A stretch of DNA of 64,000 nucleotides, from the NCBI RefSeq assembly GCF_037152535.1, contig NZ_JBBCMA010000005.1:186001-250000 (forward strand), read 5' to 3'. This DNA comes from Leclercia sp. AS011. Its GTDB lineage: Bacteria > Pseudomonadota > Gammaproteobacteria > Enterobacterales > Enterobacteriaceae. The first letter of the stretch is position 1, and the number at the start of each line of letters is the position of its first letter. The notes beneath the pieces are model-generated. The model worked only from the letters and a program-made list of their open reading frames with translations. It had not been told where the DNA came from and ran no database searches. Below are positions 51,239 to 60,742 of this stretch, one piece after another. The translations under genes were made by a program, and so were the position numbers.

Positions 51239-52519
51239 TCAGGCGTGGCGTGCGCCGACGGGAAGTTTCTGATTATTAGCAGGCTTAACAATTAAAGTAA
51301 GCCATACCGAGGCAAAAAGCGCCACCCCCATAAAGATGTACGAGGCCGACGGGCTGCCGGTTGCGCCGTTCAGATACCCCACGAACCATGAACCACAGAA
51401 GGAACCCAGCGCACCCATGCTGTTGATCAGCGCCATCGCGCCGCCCGCCACGTTACGCGGCAGCATTTCCGGGATGATTGCAAAGAACGGACCATAAGGG
51501 GCGTACATAGCGGCACCGGCGATCACCAGCAGCGTATAGGAAACCCAGAAGTGGTTGGCGCCCACCGCCCAGGAGCCAATAAAGGCACAGGCAGCAATTA
51601 ACAGCAGCGGCCAGACGAACAGCTTACGGTTTTGCAGTTTATCCGACGCCCAGGAAACCACGATCATGGCGATGGTGGCCGCCAGATAAGGCACGGAAGA
51701 GAGCCAGCCCACCTCAACCATACCGAGGTTATCGCCCGCGCTACGGATGATGGACGGCAGCCACAGAACAAAACCGTACACCCCGATGCTCCAGGCGAAG
51801 TACTGCATGCACAGCAGCACCACGTTGCGTGAGCGGAAGGCTTCGCCGTAGTTACGCACCGCTTTCAGCCCCTGCTGCTCTTTATCCAGCTGCGCCTGCA
51901 GGGCCGTTTTTTCATCCTCAGAGAGCCATTTGGCTTGCGCCGGTTTGTCTTTCGCCAGCATCCACCAGCAGAAGGCCCAGATCACCGCCGGAACGCCCTC
52001 AATAATGAACATTTCGCGCCAGCCGAAGGCCTGAATCAGGTATCCGGACACGACCGACATCCACAGCACCGTGACCGGGTTACCGAGAATAAGGAAGGTA
52101 TTGGCGCGCGAGCGTTCGGATTTGGTAAACCAGTTGCTGATGTAGATCAGCATCGCGGGCATAACCGCCGCTTCCACCACGCCGAGGATAAAGCGAATGG
52201 CCGCCAGAGCCGGGATGTTATTCACCACCCCGGTGAGTGACGCGCAGGCACCCCAGAGGATCAGGCAGATGAAGATCAATTTGCGCACACTGCGGCGCTC
52301 GGCGTAGATCGCGCCGGGGATCTGGAAAAAGAAATAGCCGAGGAAGAACAGGGCACCCAGCAGCGAGGAGACGCCTTTGGTGATCCCCAGATCTTCGGTG
52401 ATGCCTGCGGCAGATGCGAAGCTGAAGTTCGCACGGTCGAGATACGCCAGGCTGTACGTGATAAACACGACAGGCATGATGTACCACCAGCGTTTTACTG
52501 CATTTGTTGCATTGTTCAT
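51239..52519 (-). CDS. kguT: MFS transporter, probable 2-ketogluconate importer KguT
   Basis: The 426 residues have 12 predicted membrane segments of the anion:cation symporter (ACS) branch of the MFS, with the start [35 protein letters not shown] typical of sugar-acid importers (first 20 residues decisive). It lies between a PfkB kinase and ghrB in the same direction, so 2-ketogluconate is the likely substrate. Assignment rests on operon context. Confidence 0.82.
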   Translation of the reverse strand: MNNATNAVKRWWYIMPVVFITYSLAYLDRANFSFASAAGITEDLGITKGVSSLLGALFFLGYFFFQIPGAIYAERRSVRKLIFICLILWGACASLTGVVNNIPALAAIRFILGVVEAAVMPAMLIYISNWFTKSERSRANTFLILGNPVTVLWMSVVSGYLIQAFGWREMFIIEGVPAVIWAFCWWMLAKDKPAQAKWLSEDEKTALQAQLDKEQQGLKAVRNYGEAFRSRNVVLLCMQYFAWSIGVYGFVLWLPSIIRSAGDNLGMVEVGWLSSVPYLAATIAMIVVSWASDKLQNRKLFVWPLLLIAACAFIGSWAVGANHFWVSYTLLVIAGAAMYAPYGPFFAIIPEMLPRNVAGGAMALINSMGALGSFCGSWFVGYLNGATGSPSASYIFMGVALFASVWLTLIVKPANNQKLPVGARHA

Positions 52520-52595
52520 AGGCTTGCCTCTGTGGTTGAGGAAATAACCGCCGCTGTCTGTAGGGTACAGGGTGGCTTAATTATGTTGCGGGAAT

Positions 52596-53534
52596 TTATT
52601 CCCCTAACTGTTCCCGGGTGGGTAATCCTTCGCTGTCGCCCTGAACCTGGATTGCCAGCGAGCCGATGATATTGCCGCGGGTGATGGCCTGCTGAAGCGT
52701 TTTCCCCTCCAGCAGCGCGCTGATCGCGCCAACGGCAAAGCCATCTCCCGCGCCGACGGTATCGACGACGTTTTCGACCTTCACCGCCGCCACGGCACCT
52801 TGTTCGCCGTCGGCAGTTTTAAACCAGGCGCCGTCGGCTCCGGTCTTCAGGATCACCGCCTTCACGCCCCGGTTCAGGTAAAAATCAGCTATCCCTTCCG
52901 GCGTCTTTTCTCCGGTCAGGATCTGGCCCTCTTTCACGCCGGGTAAGACCCAGTCGGCCTGGAAGGCGAGATGGTTCAGCTTCTCCACCATCTCCGCTTC
53001 GCTTTTCCACAGCACCGGGCGCAGGTTCGGATCGAACGAAATGGTTTTACCTGCGGCTTTCATTGCGCCTGCCGCATGATCGAGCAGGGCGTAAGAGCTG
53101 GCAGACAACGCCGCCGCCACGCCGCTCAGGTGCAGATGCCTTGCGGCGGTAAACCTGAGCGGGTTGAAATCTTCTACCGACAGGTGGCTGGCCGCCGAGC
53201 CTTTGCGGAAATACTCCACAATGGGATCGGTTCCATCGGTGACTTTTGATTTGAGTTGAAAGCCCGTCGGGTAACGGTCGTCAAGGGTTACGCCTGCGGT
53301 CTCGATCCCCTCTTTTTTCAGGGTATCGAGCACAAACTGGCCGAAGCTGTCATTGCCGACGCGGCTCACCCATCCCACCTTCAGGCCAAGGCGCGCCAGG
53401 CCGGTGGCGACATTCAGTTCTGCCCCGGCCACGCGCTTGATAAACTGGTCGACGGCGCTGAGTTCACCGGTCTTCGTGGCAACAAACATGGCCATGGCTT
53501 CGCCAATGGTGATGACATCCAGAGCGTGCGGCAT
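52596..53534 (-). CDS. kguK: PfkB-family kinase, probable 2-ketogluconokinase KguK
   Basis: The 312 residues form a ribokinase-like fold. The N-terminal GEAMAMFV.. and the C-terminal PfkB signature DTVGAGDGFAVG (catalytic Asp in GAGDGF) are clear. It would phosphorylate 2-ketogluconate to 2-keto-6-phosphogluconate. 2-dehydro-3-deoxygluconokinase is the main alternative within the family; the kgu context favours KguK. It starts 3 bp after the kguE stop. Confidence 0.82.
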   Translation of the reverse strand: MPHALDVITIGEAMAMFVATKTGELSAVDQFIKRVAGAELNVATGLARLGLKVGWVSRVGNDSFGQFVLDTLKKEGIETAGVTLDDRYPTGFQLKSKVTDGTDPIVEYFRKGSAASHLSVEDFNPLRFTAARHLHLSGVAAALSASSYALLDHAAGAMKAAGKTISFDPNLRPVLWKSEAEMVEKLNHLAFQADWVLPGVKEGQILTGEKTPEGIADFYLNRGVKAVILKTGADGAWFKTADGEQGAVAAVKVENVVDTVGAGDGFAVGAISALLEGKTLQQAITRGNIIGSLAIQVQGDSEGLPTREQLGE

Positions 53535-53537
53535 GGG

Positions 53538-54287
53538 TTACTCCTCGCGCAGTAAGTTGACGTAGTGACGGGTGACAGCCGTCAGGTCTGGCCCTTCCAG
53601 CGGGAACTCGATCCCGCGCGGGGCGTCGGCAGGAAGCTGAGCCAGCAGCGCCTGCCAGCGGGCACCGTCGTTGTCCGGCGGCACGGCGCGATACTGCTGC
53701 TGATGGGGAACGGCGGCTTTGACGTGGATATAGCTCACCGCAGGCGCCAGATGCTTCGCGGCCTCCTCCGGGGATTCACCCACCCACAGCCAGTTGCCCA
53801 TATCAAAGGTCAGCGTGACCGGCAGATTCATCACCCGGCAGGCGGCCTTGAAGCGCTGCATCGGGGCCAGCTGGCCGCAGCGCGTCTGGTCGTTTTCCAC
53901 CACCAGCATCATGCCGGTTTCATCGAGCAGGGCGCGCAGTGCGTCAAGCTGCTGCTTATCGCTGAAATGGCCGAGGGAGACTTTCAGCCACAGGGCGTTG
54001 AGCGTCGCGGCTTCGGCAAGGTAGCGGGGCAGCATAGGGTTGAGATTGCCGTCCGGGGTAAAGAGGGCATCGGGGGCGGAGTAGCAGGCCAGCAGGCCGA
54101 GCAGTTCAATAGAGCCGGCCAGCGTCGGTAAGGTCGCCAGTTCGGCGTCGCTGAATAACTCCCGGCGGATCTCGACCCCGTCGGCACCCGCGCCGGCGAT
54201 CACGTGCAATATGGCGCGCTGGCCACCTGCTTCCCGTACCTTGTCAGCGCCATACGCGGCGGTGACAACAATAATTTTTCTGGCCAT
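53538..54287 (-). CDS. kguE: TIM-barrel sugar epimerase/isomerase-like protein KguE
   Basis: The 249 residues belong to the AP-endonuclease-2-like sugar phosphate isomerase/epimerase group. Metal-ligand-type residues appear in GADGVEIRRELF, LVVENDQT and TFDMGNWLWVGES. It is the first gene of the operon kguE-kguK-kguT-ghrB. Its exact reaction in 2-ketogluconate catabolism is not established. Confidence 0.78.
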   Translation of the reverse strand: MARKIIVVTAAYGADKVREAGGQRAILHVIAGAGADGVEIRRELFSDAELATLPTLAGSIELLGLLACYSAPDALFTPDGNLNPMLPRYLAEAATLNALWLKVSLGHFSDKQQLDALRALLDETGMMLVVENDQTRCGQLAPMQRFKAACRVMNLPVTLTFDMGNWLWVGESPEEAAKHLAPAVSYIHVKAAVPHQQQYRAVPPDNDGARWQALLAQLPADAPRGIEFPLEGPDLTAVTRHYVNLLREE

Positions 54288-54314
54288 CGGCGGACTCCAT
54301 CACGTAGCTGATAC

Positions 54315-54342
54315 TCTTTACGCTAGATGGAACCGGTTCCAA
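54315..54342 (-). promoter_or_regulatory. kgu operon promoter with PtxS operator
   Basis: The perfect palindrome TGGAACCGGTTCCA (54328-54341) differs by one base per arm from the Pseudomonas PtxS operator TGAAACCGGTTTCA. On the minus strand TTGGAA (54342-54337) and TAAAGA (54320-54315), spaced by 16 bases, give a promoter whose -35 and spacer are covered by the palindrome, as expected for repression. It lies 28-54 bp upstream of kguE. Confidence 0.82.
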
Positions 54343-54389
54343 AGAAAAGTTCAGGATGCTGGATTTATGATCGCCATCACGAAGGGGGC

Positions 54390-55406
54390 TTAACGTGCTG
54401 TCGAACCGCGTACGATTAGCTCGCCGGAGAAGACCTGCTCACGCACGGCCTCATCGGCACCGTTGATCCGGCGGACCACCTGCTCGACGGCGGCAAAGCC
54501 AATCTGCCAGGTGGGCTGTTTGAGGGTGGTGATGCCGACCCCTGCCAGCTCGGCCCACTCCAGCTCGTCAAAGCCCAGCAGGCCGATGTCGCTGCCCCAG
54601 TGCAGACCAATGCGCTTCAGCGACCGGGCAACCTGCAACGTGAGGGCACCGTTAGCGGAGATGACCGCCTTGCGCATCCCGCGATGGCGGGTGTGGAACT
54701 GGCGCAGGGCATTGTCCAGCTGCTCAGACTCGTGGAGCGGAATTTCGACGTTCTCGGCCACCACCCCAGCGTAGCGGGCGAGGGTGGTGCGAAAGGCGCT
54801 CAGGCGCTCGCGGCGGGTATTGACCATCCCCAGCGGTTCGCTCAGGAACAGGATCGCTTCAAAGCCCTGTTCAATCAGGTGTTCGGTGGCGGTCGTAGCG
54901 GCCTGGGTGTTATCCAGCCCCACAACATCGCAGGCGAAGTCCGGAATTTTGCGGTCAATCAGCACCATCGGCAGGGACGACTGCTGCAGGCGGTTCAGCC
55001 CCTCCTCGCGCATGCCCACGGCGTTGACCACGATGCCCTCCACCTGATAGCTGCGCAGCAGATCGAGGTAGTGCAGCTCCTGGTCGACTTCGTTGTTGGT
55101 GTTACACACCAGCGGGGTAAAGCCTTTTTCCCGGCAGGCGGCTTCGATGCCGCTGAGGACATTTACGGAGTAGGGATTGGTGATATCGGCGATGATCAGG
55201 CCGATCAGCCGCGTTTTGCCATGCTTAAGACCGCGGGCCATCAGGCTCGGGCGATAGTCGAGATCGGCGATAGCCTGTTCAATGCGGGCCAGTAGCGCGT
55301 CGGACAGCAGGTGTTTTTCGCCGTTGAGATAACGGGAGATGCTGGTTTTACCGGTTTTTGCGGCTTTCGCCACGTCGCTGATGGTGGGCCGTGTTGATTT
55401 GCTCAT
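54390..55406 (-). CDS. ptxS: LacI-family repressor, PtxS-type
   Basis: The 338 residues have an N-terminal LacI helix-turn-helix (about 5-60: TISDVAKAAKTGKTSISRYL) and a periplasmic-binding-protein-like effector domain. PtxS represses 2-ketogluconate genes and is released by the sugar acid. The ATG at 55406 follows AAGGAAA; a longer in-frame stretch to 55532 merely translates a REP pair. The neighbouring operator palindrome supports the assignment. Confidence 0.83.
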   Translation of the reverse strand: MSKSTRPTISDVAKAAKTGKTSISRYLNGEKHLLSDALLARIEQAIADLDYRPSLMARGLKHGKTRLIGLIIADITNPYSVNVLSGIEAACREKGFTPLVCNTNNEVDQELHYLDLLRSYQVEGIVVNAVGMREEGLNRLQQSSLPMVLIDRKIPDFACDVVGLDNTQAATTATEHLIEQGFEAILFLSEPLGMVNTRRERLSAFRTTLARYAGVVAENVEIPLHESEQLDNALRQFHTRHRGMRKAVISANGALTLQVARSLKRIGLHWGSDIGLLGFDELEWAELAGVGITTLKQPTWQIGFAAVEQVVRRINGADEAVREQVFSGELIVRGSTAR

Positions 55407-55449
55407 CGCTGATTTCCTTGCTAATGGTGCATACACCTTAGCGCGAAAA

Positions 55450-55532
55450 TGCCCGGTGGCGCTACGCTTACCGGGCCTGGGGAGCCAGAGCGAGATTTGT
55501 AGGCCGGGTAAGGCGAAGCCGCCACCCGGCAA
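55450..55532. repeat. Paired REP-like elements (BIME) between yiaD and ptxS
   Basis: Two units in opposite orientation: GCCCGGTGGCGCTACGC.. (55451) and ..AAGCCGCCACCCGGC (ending 55531), joined by about 20 bp. This is the clearest two-unit example in the window. Confidence 0.85.
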
Positions 55533-55536
55533 TAAA

Positions 55537-56199
55537 CTACTGCACCGGGCTTAAGGTGATCTCAACGCGACGGTTCTGCGCTTTGCCTTCCGCCGTGCTG
55601 TTGCTGGCGATCGGGTTCGCCGGGCCCATGCCGTTGGTGCGAATACGGTTCGCCGCCACGTTCTGGGTGATCAGCGCGCTGGCTACCGCGTCGGCACGCT
55701 GCTGGGAGAGACGCATGTTCAGATCCTGGCTGCCGGTGCTGTCGGTATAGCCCAGCACGTTCACCGCGGTTTTCTCGTACTCTTTCAGCACCATCGCCAC
55801 GCCGGTCAGGGTATTGGCACCCGCCGGTTTCAGCGTCGCGCTGTTGCTGTCGAAGGTAACGTTGTTCGGCATGTTCAGAATGATGTTATCGCCGCTGCGG
55901 GTAACGCTTACGCCGGTGCCCTGCATCTTGTCGCGCAGCTTCGCTTCCTGCACGTCCATGTAATAACCGGCCCCGCCGCCCAGCGCTGCGCCTGCTGCGG
56001 CACCAATCAGAGCGCCTTTGCCACGATCTTTTTTCGAGGAGGAGAGCGCGCCAACGCCTGCGCCTACCAGGGAGCCGATGCCCGCGCCAATGCCTGATTT
56101 ACCCGCTTCGCGTTCGCCGGTGTAAGGATTGGTGGTGCAGCCTGAAACAACCAGTGCGCCGCTGACTACGGCGGCAATCATAAGTGCGCTTTTTTTCAT
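55537..56199 (-). CDS. yiaD: OmpA-family lipoprotein YiaD
   Basis: The 220 residues carry lipobox VSGC (lipidated Cys21), a glycine-zipper region (about 35-80, GAGIGSLVGAGVGALSS.. and GAAAGAALGGGAGYY) and a C-terminal OmpA peptidoglycan-binding domain (about 105-215; GYTDSTGSQDLNMRLSQQRA). It links the outer membrane to murein. E. coli YiaD is a multicopy suppressor of bamB loss. Confidence 0.95.
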   Translation of the reverse strand: MKKSALMIAAVVSGALVVSGCTTNPYTGEREAGKSGIGAGIGSLVGAGVGALSSSKKDRGKGALIGAAAGAALGGGAGYYMDVQEAKLRDKMQGTGVSVTRSGDNIILNMPNNVTFDSNSATLKPAGANTLTGVAMVLKEYEKTAVNVLGYTDSTGSQDLNMRLSQQRADAVASALITQNVAANRIRTNGMGPANPIASNSTAEGKAQNRRVEITLSPVQ

Positions 56200-56367
56200 C
56201 TTCTTTCCTTAAGCTTTTTTATTCTTTGCCACGACGGGCGTGGCGGTTGATTATGACGTGCAGTTACGGAGAAAATTCCGGGGATAACTCTTAAATTTGT
56301 GTCAAATCATAAACAGCCTCAATGAAGGCTGAGAAAACCTGCAACCGGCAATCCAGGAGCACACGCG

Positions 56368-58695
56368 GTGACCACTTCTACAAAAACCATTCTGACGGCA
56401 GCCCACTGGGGGCCCATGCTGGTCGAAACCGACGGCGACACGGTGATTTCGTCCCGTGGCGCGTTACCGACGCAGCACCCTAATTCCCTGCAAACCGCGG
56501 TGCGTGACCAGGTGCACAGCAAAACCCGCGTGCGCTGGCCGATGGTCCGCAAGGGTTTTCTGGCCTCGCCGGATAGCCCACAGGGGGTGCGCGGGCAGGA
56601 TGAGTTTGTGCGCGTAAGCTGGGATCAGGCGCTGGATCTTATCGACGCGCAGCATAAACGTATTCGTGAGAACTATGGCCCATCGTCCATTTTTGCCGGG
56701 TCGTACGGCTGGCGTTCGAACGGCGTGCTGCATAAAGCTGCCACCCTGCTTCAGCGCTATATGAGCCTGGCGGGCGGCTACACCGGCCATCTGGGGGATT
56801 ACTCCACCGGCGCGGCGCAGGCCATCATGCCTTATGTTGTAGGCGGCAACGAGGTGTACCAGCAGCAGACCAGCTGGCCGCTGGTGCTGGAGCATAGCGA
56901 CGTGGTGGTGCTGTGGAGCGCCAACCCGCTCAACACCCTGAAAATTGCGTGGAACGCTTCCGACGAGCAGGGGATCCCTTACTTCAACGCGCTGCGTAAA
57001 AGCGGCAAGCGCCTGATCTGTATCGATCCGATGCGCTCCGAAACCATGGATTTCTTCGGTGAGAGCGCCGAGTGGATCGCCCCGCATATGGGCACCGATG
57101 TGGCGATGATGCTCGGTATCGCCCATACGCTGGTGGAAAACGGCTGGCAGGACGAGGCGTTCCTTGCGCGTTGTACCAGCGGCTATGAAAAATTTGCCGA
57201 CTATCTTCTCGGCGCGACCGACGGCATCGCCAAAACTGCCGAGTGGGCCGCCGACATCTGCGGTGTTCCGGCGGCGAAAATCCGCGAACTGGCAGCGTTA
57301 TTCCACAGCAACAACACCATGCTGATGTCCGGCTGGGGGATGCAGCGCCAGCAGTTTGGCGAGCAGAAGCACTGGATGCTGGTCACCCTCGCCGCGATGC
57401 TCGGCCAGATCGGCACCCCGGGCGGCGGCTTTGGTCTGTCGTACCACTTCGCCAACGGCGGCAACCCGACGCGGCGCGCGGCGGTGCTGGCCTCGATGCA
57501 GGGCTCGGTCAAGGGCGGGACGGACGCGGTGGATAAATTCCCGGTGGCCCGTATTGTCGAGGCGCTGGAAAACCCGGGCGGCTTCTATCAGCACAACGGA
57601 CTGGATCGCCACTTCCCGGACATTCGCTTCGTCTGGTGGGCGGGCGGCGCTAACTTTACCCATCACCAGGATACCAATCGTCTGATCCGCGCCTGGCAAA
57701 AGCCGGATCTGGTGGTGATCTCCGAGTGCTTCTGGACCGCGGCGGCGAAGCATGCCGATATCGTCCTGCCGGCCACCACCTCGTTTGAACGTAATGACAT
57801 GACCATGACCGGCGACTACAGCAACCAGCATATGGTGCCAATGAAGCGGGTGGTGCCACCGCGCGATGAAGCGCGTGATGATCTGGAGGTGTTTGCCGAG
57901 CTGAGCGAGCGCTGGGAGCAGGGCGGACAGGAGCGTTTTACCGAAGGCAAAACCGATCTTGAGTGGCTGGAGACTTTCTATCAGATCGCCGGACAGCGCG
58001 GCGCGGCACAGGGCGTCACCCTGGCCCCTTTTGCTGAGTTCTGGGAAGCCAATGCCATCGTTGAAATGCCGGAGTCCGACGAAAACGCGCAGTTCGTACG
58101 TTTCGCCGATTTCCGTCGCGACCCCGAGGGCCATCCGCTGAAAACCGAAAGCGGCAAAATTGTGATCCACTCTGAGCGGATCGCCAGCTTCCAGTATGCC
58201 GACTGTCCGCCGCACCCGATGTGGCTGGAGCCGGACGAGTGGCATGGCAATGCCGAGCCCGGGCAGTTACAGATCCTGTCTGCCCACCCGGCGCACCGTC
58301 TGCACAGCCAGCTCAACTACTCTTCCCTGCGCGAGCAGTACGCGGTGGCCGGGCGCGAGCCGGTGACGCTGCACCCGGATGACGCCAACGCGCGCGGCAT
58401 TGCCGACGGCGACCTGGTGCGCGTCTGGAACCATCGCGGTCAGGTGTTGGCCGGAGCGGTGGTCAGCGACGGCATCAAGCCGGGGGTGATCTGCATTCAC
58501 CAGGGGGCATGGCCGGATCTGGATGCTGAAAATGGCGGGATTTGTAAGAACGGGGCGGTCAACGTGCTGACCAAAGATCTCCCCAGCTCGAAGCTGGGGA
58601 ATGGCTGCGCGGGGAATACCGCCCTGGCGTGGCTGGAAAAATATCAGGGGCCGACGCTTACGCTGACGGCGTTTGATCCGCCTGCCAGCTCATAA
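56368..58695 (+). CDS. bisC: Biotin sulfoxide reductase
   Basis: A cytosolic molybdopterin (bis-MGD) oxidoreductase of 775 residues that reduces biotin sulfoxide and free methionine sulfoxide. It starts at GTG 56368 with AGGAG upstream; residues [19 protein letters not shown] match the family start. The Mo-ligand region GDYSTGAAQ (serine) and the C-terminal cofactor domain ([10 protein letters not shown]) are present. Its end overlaps yiaC by 38 bp. Confidence 0.96.
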   Translation: MTTSTKTILTAAHWGPMLVETDGDTVISSRGALPTQHPNSLQTAVRDQVHSKTRVRWPMVRKGFLASPDSPQGVRGQDEFVRVSWDQALDLIDAQHKRIRENYGPSSIFAGSYGWRSNGVLHKAATLLQRYMSLAGGYTGHLGDYSTGAAQAIMPYVVGGNEVYQQQTSWPLVLEHSDVVVLWSANPLNTLKIAWNASDEQGIPYFNALRKSGKRLICIDPMRSETMDFFGESAEWIAPHMGTDVAMMLGIAHTLVENGWQDEAFLARCTSGYEKFADYLLGATDGIAKTAEWAADICGVPAAKIRELAALFHSNNTMLMSGWGMQRQQFGEQKHWMLVTLAAMLGQIGTPGGGFGLSYHFANGGNPTRRAAVLASMQGSVKGGTDAVDKFPVARIVEALENPGGFYQHNGLDRHFPDIRFVWWAGGANFTHHQDTNRLIRAWQKPDLVVISECFWTAAAKHADIVLPATTSFERNDMTMTGDYSNQHMVPMKRVVPPRDEARDDLEVFAELSERWEQGGQERFTEGKTDLEWLETFYQIAGQRGAAQGVTLAPFAEFWEANAIVEMPESDENAQFVRFADFRRDPEGHPLKTESGKIVIHSERIASFQYADCPPHPMWLEPDEWHGNAEPGQLQILSAHPAHRLHSQLNYSSLREQYAVAGREPVTLHPDDANARGIADGDLVRVWNHRGQVLAGAVVSDGIKPGVICIHQGAWPDLDAENGGICKNGAVNVLTKDLPSSKLGNGCAGNTALAWLEKYQGPTLTLTAFDPPASS

Positions 58696-59104
58696 GCCAG
58701 GTCGGGTGTTGGGTATCTTCCTGCCAGGCGCTGTCTTCAATCCGAAAGCCCTGAGCATGGTAGAAATTCACCGCCCGGCTGTTCTTCTGGTAAACCTCCA
58801 GGCTTAACGACGGGTAGCGCTGCTGCACATGGTGGATCAGCGCATGCCCGATCCCCTTTCCGGCATACGCCGGGTCGACAAACAGCGCCCCGATATAGAC
58901 GGACTGCATCACGCTGATGAAACCCCGAAGCTGGCCGTCCTCTTCCCACACCCAGGTCTCTGCCGACGGCAGGTAGACCTCCCGCACGACCGCCTCGCTC
59001 TCCTGCCAGTACTGCGCATCGATAAACGGGTGGGCGACGGTGGTGCTCTCCAGCCAGAGGACCAGCAGCGGCTCGACATCGTCACTGAGCCATTTGCGGA
59101 TCAT
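58658..59104 (-). CDS. yiaC: GNAT-family N-acetyltransferase YiaC
   Basis: The 148 residues include the acetyl-CoA pyrophosphate loop in [14 protein letters not shown] and the downstream [19 protein letters not shown]. coli YiaC acetylates protein lysines. I start at ATG 59104 (MIRKWLS) with GGAGG just upstream. The gene overlaps tag by 23 bp at its 5' end and bisC by 38 bp at its 3' end. Confidence 0.92.
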   Translation of the reverse strand: MIRKWLSDDVEPLLVLWLESTTVAHPFIDAQYWQESEAVVREVYLPSAETWVWEEDGQLRGFISVMQSVYIGALFVDPAYAGKGIGHALIHHVQQRYPSLSLEVYQKNSRAVNFYHAQGFRIEDSAWQEDTQHPTWLMSWQADQTPSA

Positions 59105-59663
59105 ATTGACCTCCGGGATGGCAGTGGCAGGCGGTAACATGATCGTTAACCAGCCCGCAGGCCTGCATAAAGGAGTAACAGATGGTGGTGCCGACGAACT
59201 TAAAGCCGCGCTTTTTCAGCGCTTTTGACAGGGCGTCTGAAGCGGGCGTCGAGGTGGGGATCTCTGCCAGCGTTGCCGCCTGAGTCACCTGCGGATTGTT
59301 ATCGACAAAGGACCAGACGAAATCGGAAAAGCGCTCGCCGTTCTCTTCCATCGCCAGATAAGCCCGGGCGTTACCGATGATGGCTTCGATTTTGCCGCGA
59401 TGGCGAATAATGCCCGCATCCAGTACTAACCTGTCGACGTCAGCGGTGGTCATCCCGGCGACCAGAACAGGATCGAACTGATGGAAGGCCTGGCGATAGT
59501 TTTCCCGCTTTTTAAGCACGGTGATCCAGGACAACCCAGCCTGCTGGCCTTCAAGGCAGATCATCTCAAATAAATTCTTTCCGTCAGTTTCCGGCACGCC
59601 CCACTCTTTATCGTGATAGGCGATGTAGAGCGGATCCTGGCTAACCCAGCCACAACGTTGCAT
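59082..59663 (-). CDS. tag: DNA-3-methyladenine glycosylase I
   Basis: Removes 3-methyladenine from alkylated DNA. The 193 residues keep the zinc snap Cys4, His17, His175 and Cys179, and the catalytic-pocket Glu38 (CLEGQQAGLSW). The tail after Cys179 is a few residues longer than E. coli Tag and overlaps the yiaC start, so the two genes are co-transcribed. Confidence 0.97.
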   Translation of the reverse strand: MQRCGWVSQDPLYIAYHDKEWGVPETDGKNLFEMICLEGQQAGLSWITVLKKRENYRQAFHQFDPVLVAGMTTADVDRLVLDAGIIRHRGKIEAIIGNARAYLAMEENGERFSDFVWSFVDNNPQVTQAATLAEIPTSTPASDALSKALKKRGFKFVGTTICYSFMQACGLVNDHVTACHCHPGGQYDPQMAQ

Positions 59664-59843
59664 CGGTTCTCTCCCTTATTGCTCCTGAAATTGCAAAAAT
59701 TTCAATCGACCCGGCTTGACGTGTCATCTAAAGAGACAATAGTTAATACAGGCTGATACGCAACATTCTTCATGTAGCCGCGTAGCCTCACTATAAACAA
59801 TCACAAATATCGCCGAATTCGGCTCTTCTCTGGAGTCGCTTTG

Positions 59844-60548
59844 ATGATTATAAAAAAAATAAGTGGCCGCCATGCCGTAACCGGTCTGGTGAGTTTCTTG
59901 GCCTGTCTGCTGACAGGCAACACAGCAAATGCCTGGCAACAGGAATATATCGTTTCGGATACAAAAAGTAATACCACTGAGCGTTATACATGGGATGACG
60001 ATCACCAACCGCGTTATGAGGACATTCTCAAAGAGCGGATCCTCTCTTCACAGAATATGCCCGGTCTGGCGCTGAATTTGCCGGATTCGTCACCGACGGA
60101 CGCGACCAGCACGATGAGCGTGGGCTGGAGTATTCCCGTTGCCCGCCGCTTCACCACCGGACCGGTTGCCGCCTGGCATTACGACGGCTCCACGCCCAAT
60201 ATGGTTAACGAGTTTGGCGACAGCGTGAGCACGCAGTCGCTGACCGACCCGCTATGGCATGCCAGCGTCAGTACCCTGGGCTGGCGCGTGGATACGCGGC
60301 TGGGCGATGTGCGGCCCTGGGCGCAAATCAGCTATAACCAGCAGTTTGGTGATAATCAGTGGAAGATGCAGTCCGGGCTGGGGCGCCTGGCTCCCTCAAC
60401 GCAATACGGTAACTGGATGGATGTCACCGTCGGGGCCGACATGCTGATCAACCCCTATATGGCGGCCTATGCCTCGATGTCCCAGGCCGAAAATATGTCC
60501 ACCGGAGAAGATTACCTCTATACCCTCGGCGTCAGCGCCAGGTTCTGA
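59844..60548 (+). CDS. yhjY: Autotransporter beta-domain-like outer-membrane protein YhjY
   Basis: The 234 residues begin with a signal peptide (about 1-30, cleaved after NANA/TANA) followed by a charged segment and a C-terminal beta-barrel (about 90-234) ending GVSARF, with the terminal Phe typical of barrel insertion. Position between tag and yhjX identifies YhjY. ATG 59844 is preceded by GGAG; a TTG one codon earlier is possible. Function unknown. Confidence 0.82.
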   Translation: MIIKKISGRHAVTGLVSFLACLLTGNTANAWQQEYIVSDTKSNTTERYTWDDDHQPRYEDILKERILSSQNMPGLALNLPDSSPTDATSTMSVGWSIPVARRFTTGPVAAWHYDGSTPNMVNEFGDSVSTQSLTDPLWHASVSTLGWRVDTRLGDVRPWAQISYNQQFGDNQWKMQSGLGRLAPSTQYGNWMDVTVGADMLINPYMAAYASMSQAENMSTGEDYLYTLGVSARF

Positions 60549-60628
60549 AACCCGTGGATGATTGACCTGAGCGACACCGGGCGTGGAGCTTTTCCCGGAC
60601 GAGTCCAGGTCATTCATTCCTGATTTAT

Positions 60629-60659
60629 GGCATTTCATTCCATCCCCTCTGCACTTCAT
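60629..60659 (+). promoter_or_regulatory. YpdB-type direct repeat upstream of yhjX
   Basis: GGCATTTCAT (60629-60638), an 11-base spacer, then TGCACTTCAT (60650-60659). The E. coli YpdB target is GGCATTTCAT-N11-GGCATTTCAT: the first arm matches exactly, the second in 8 of 10 positions, and the spacing is exact. It lies 84-114 bp upstream of the yhjX start. Confidence 0.85.
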
Positions 60660-60742
60660 GCCGTTTTACCCCTGTTGATGTGGGGTTTTGGTTATCGTTG
60701 TCAGCAGTGAACTTCCCTTTTTTCTGCTGCAGGACAACTGCC

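Noticed and set aside
55407..55532. N-terminal extension of the PtxS-type regulator to 55532
   Set aside because: It would translate the REP pair; the ATG at 55406 has a ribosome binding site and a canonical LacI helix-turn-helix start.
57298..58245. 315-codon reverse frame over bisC
   Set aside because: Antisense shadow of a conserved molybdoenzyme.
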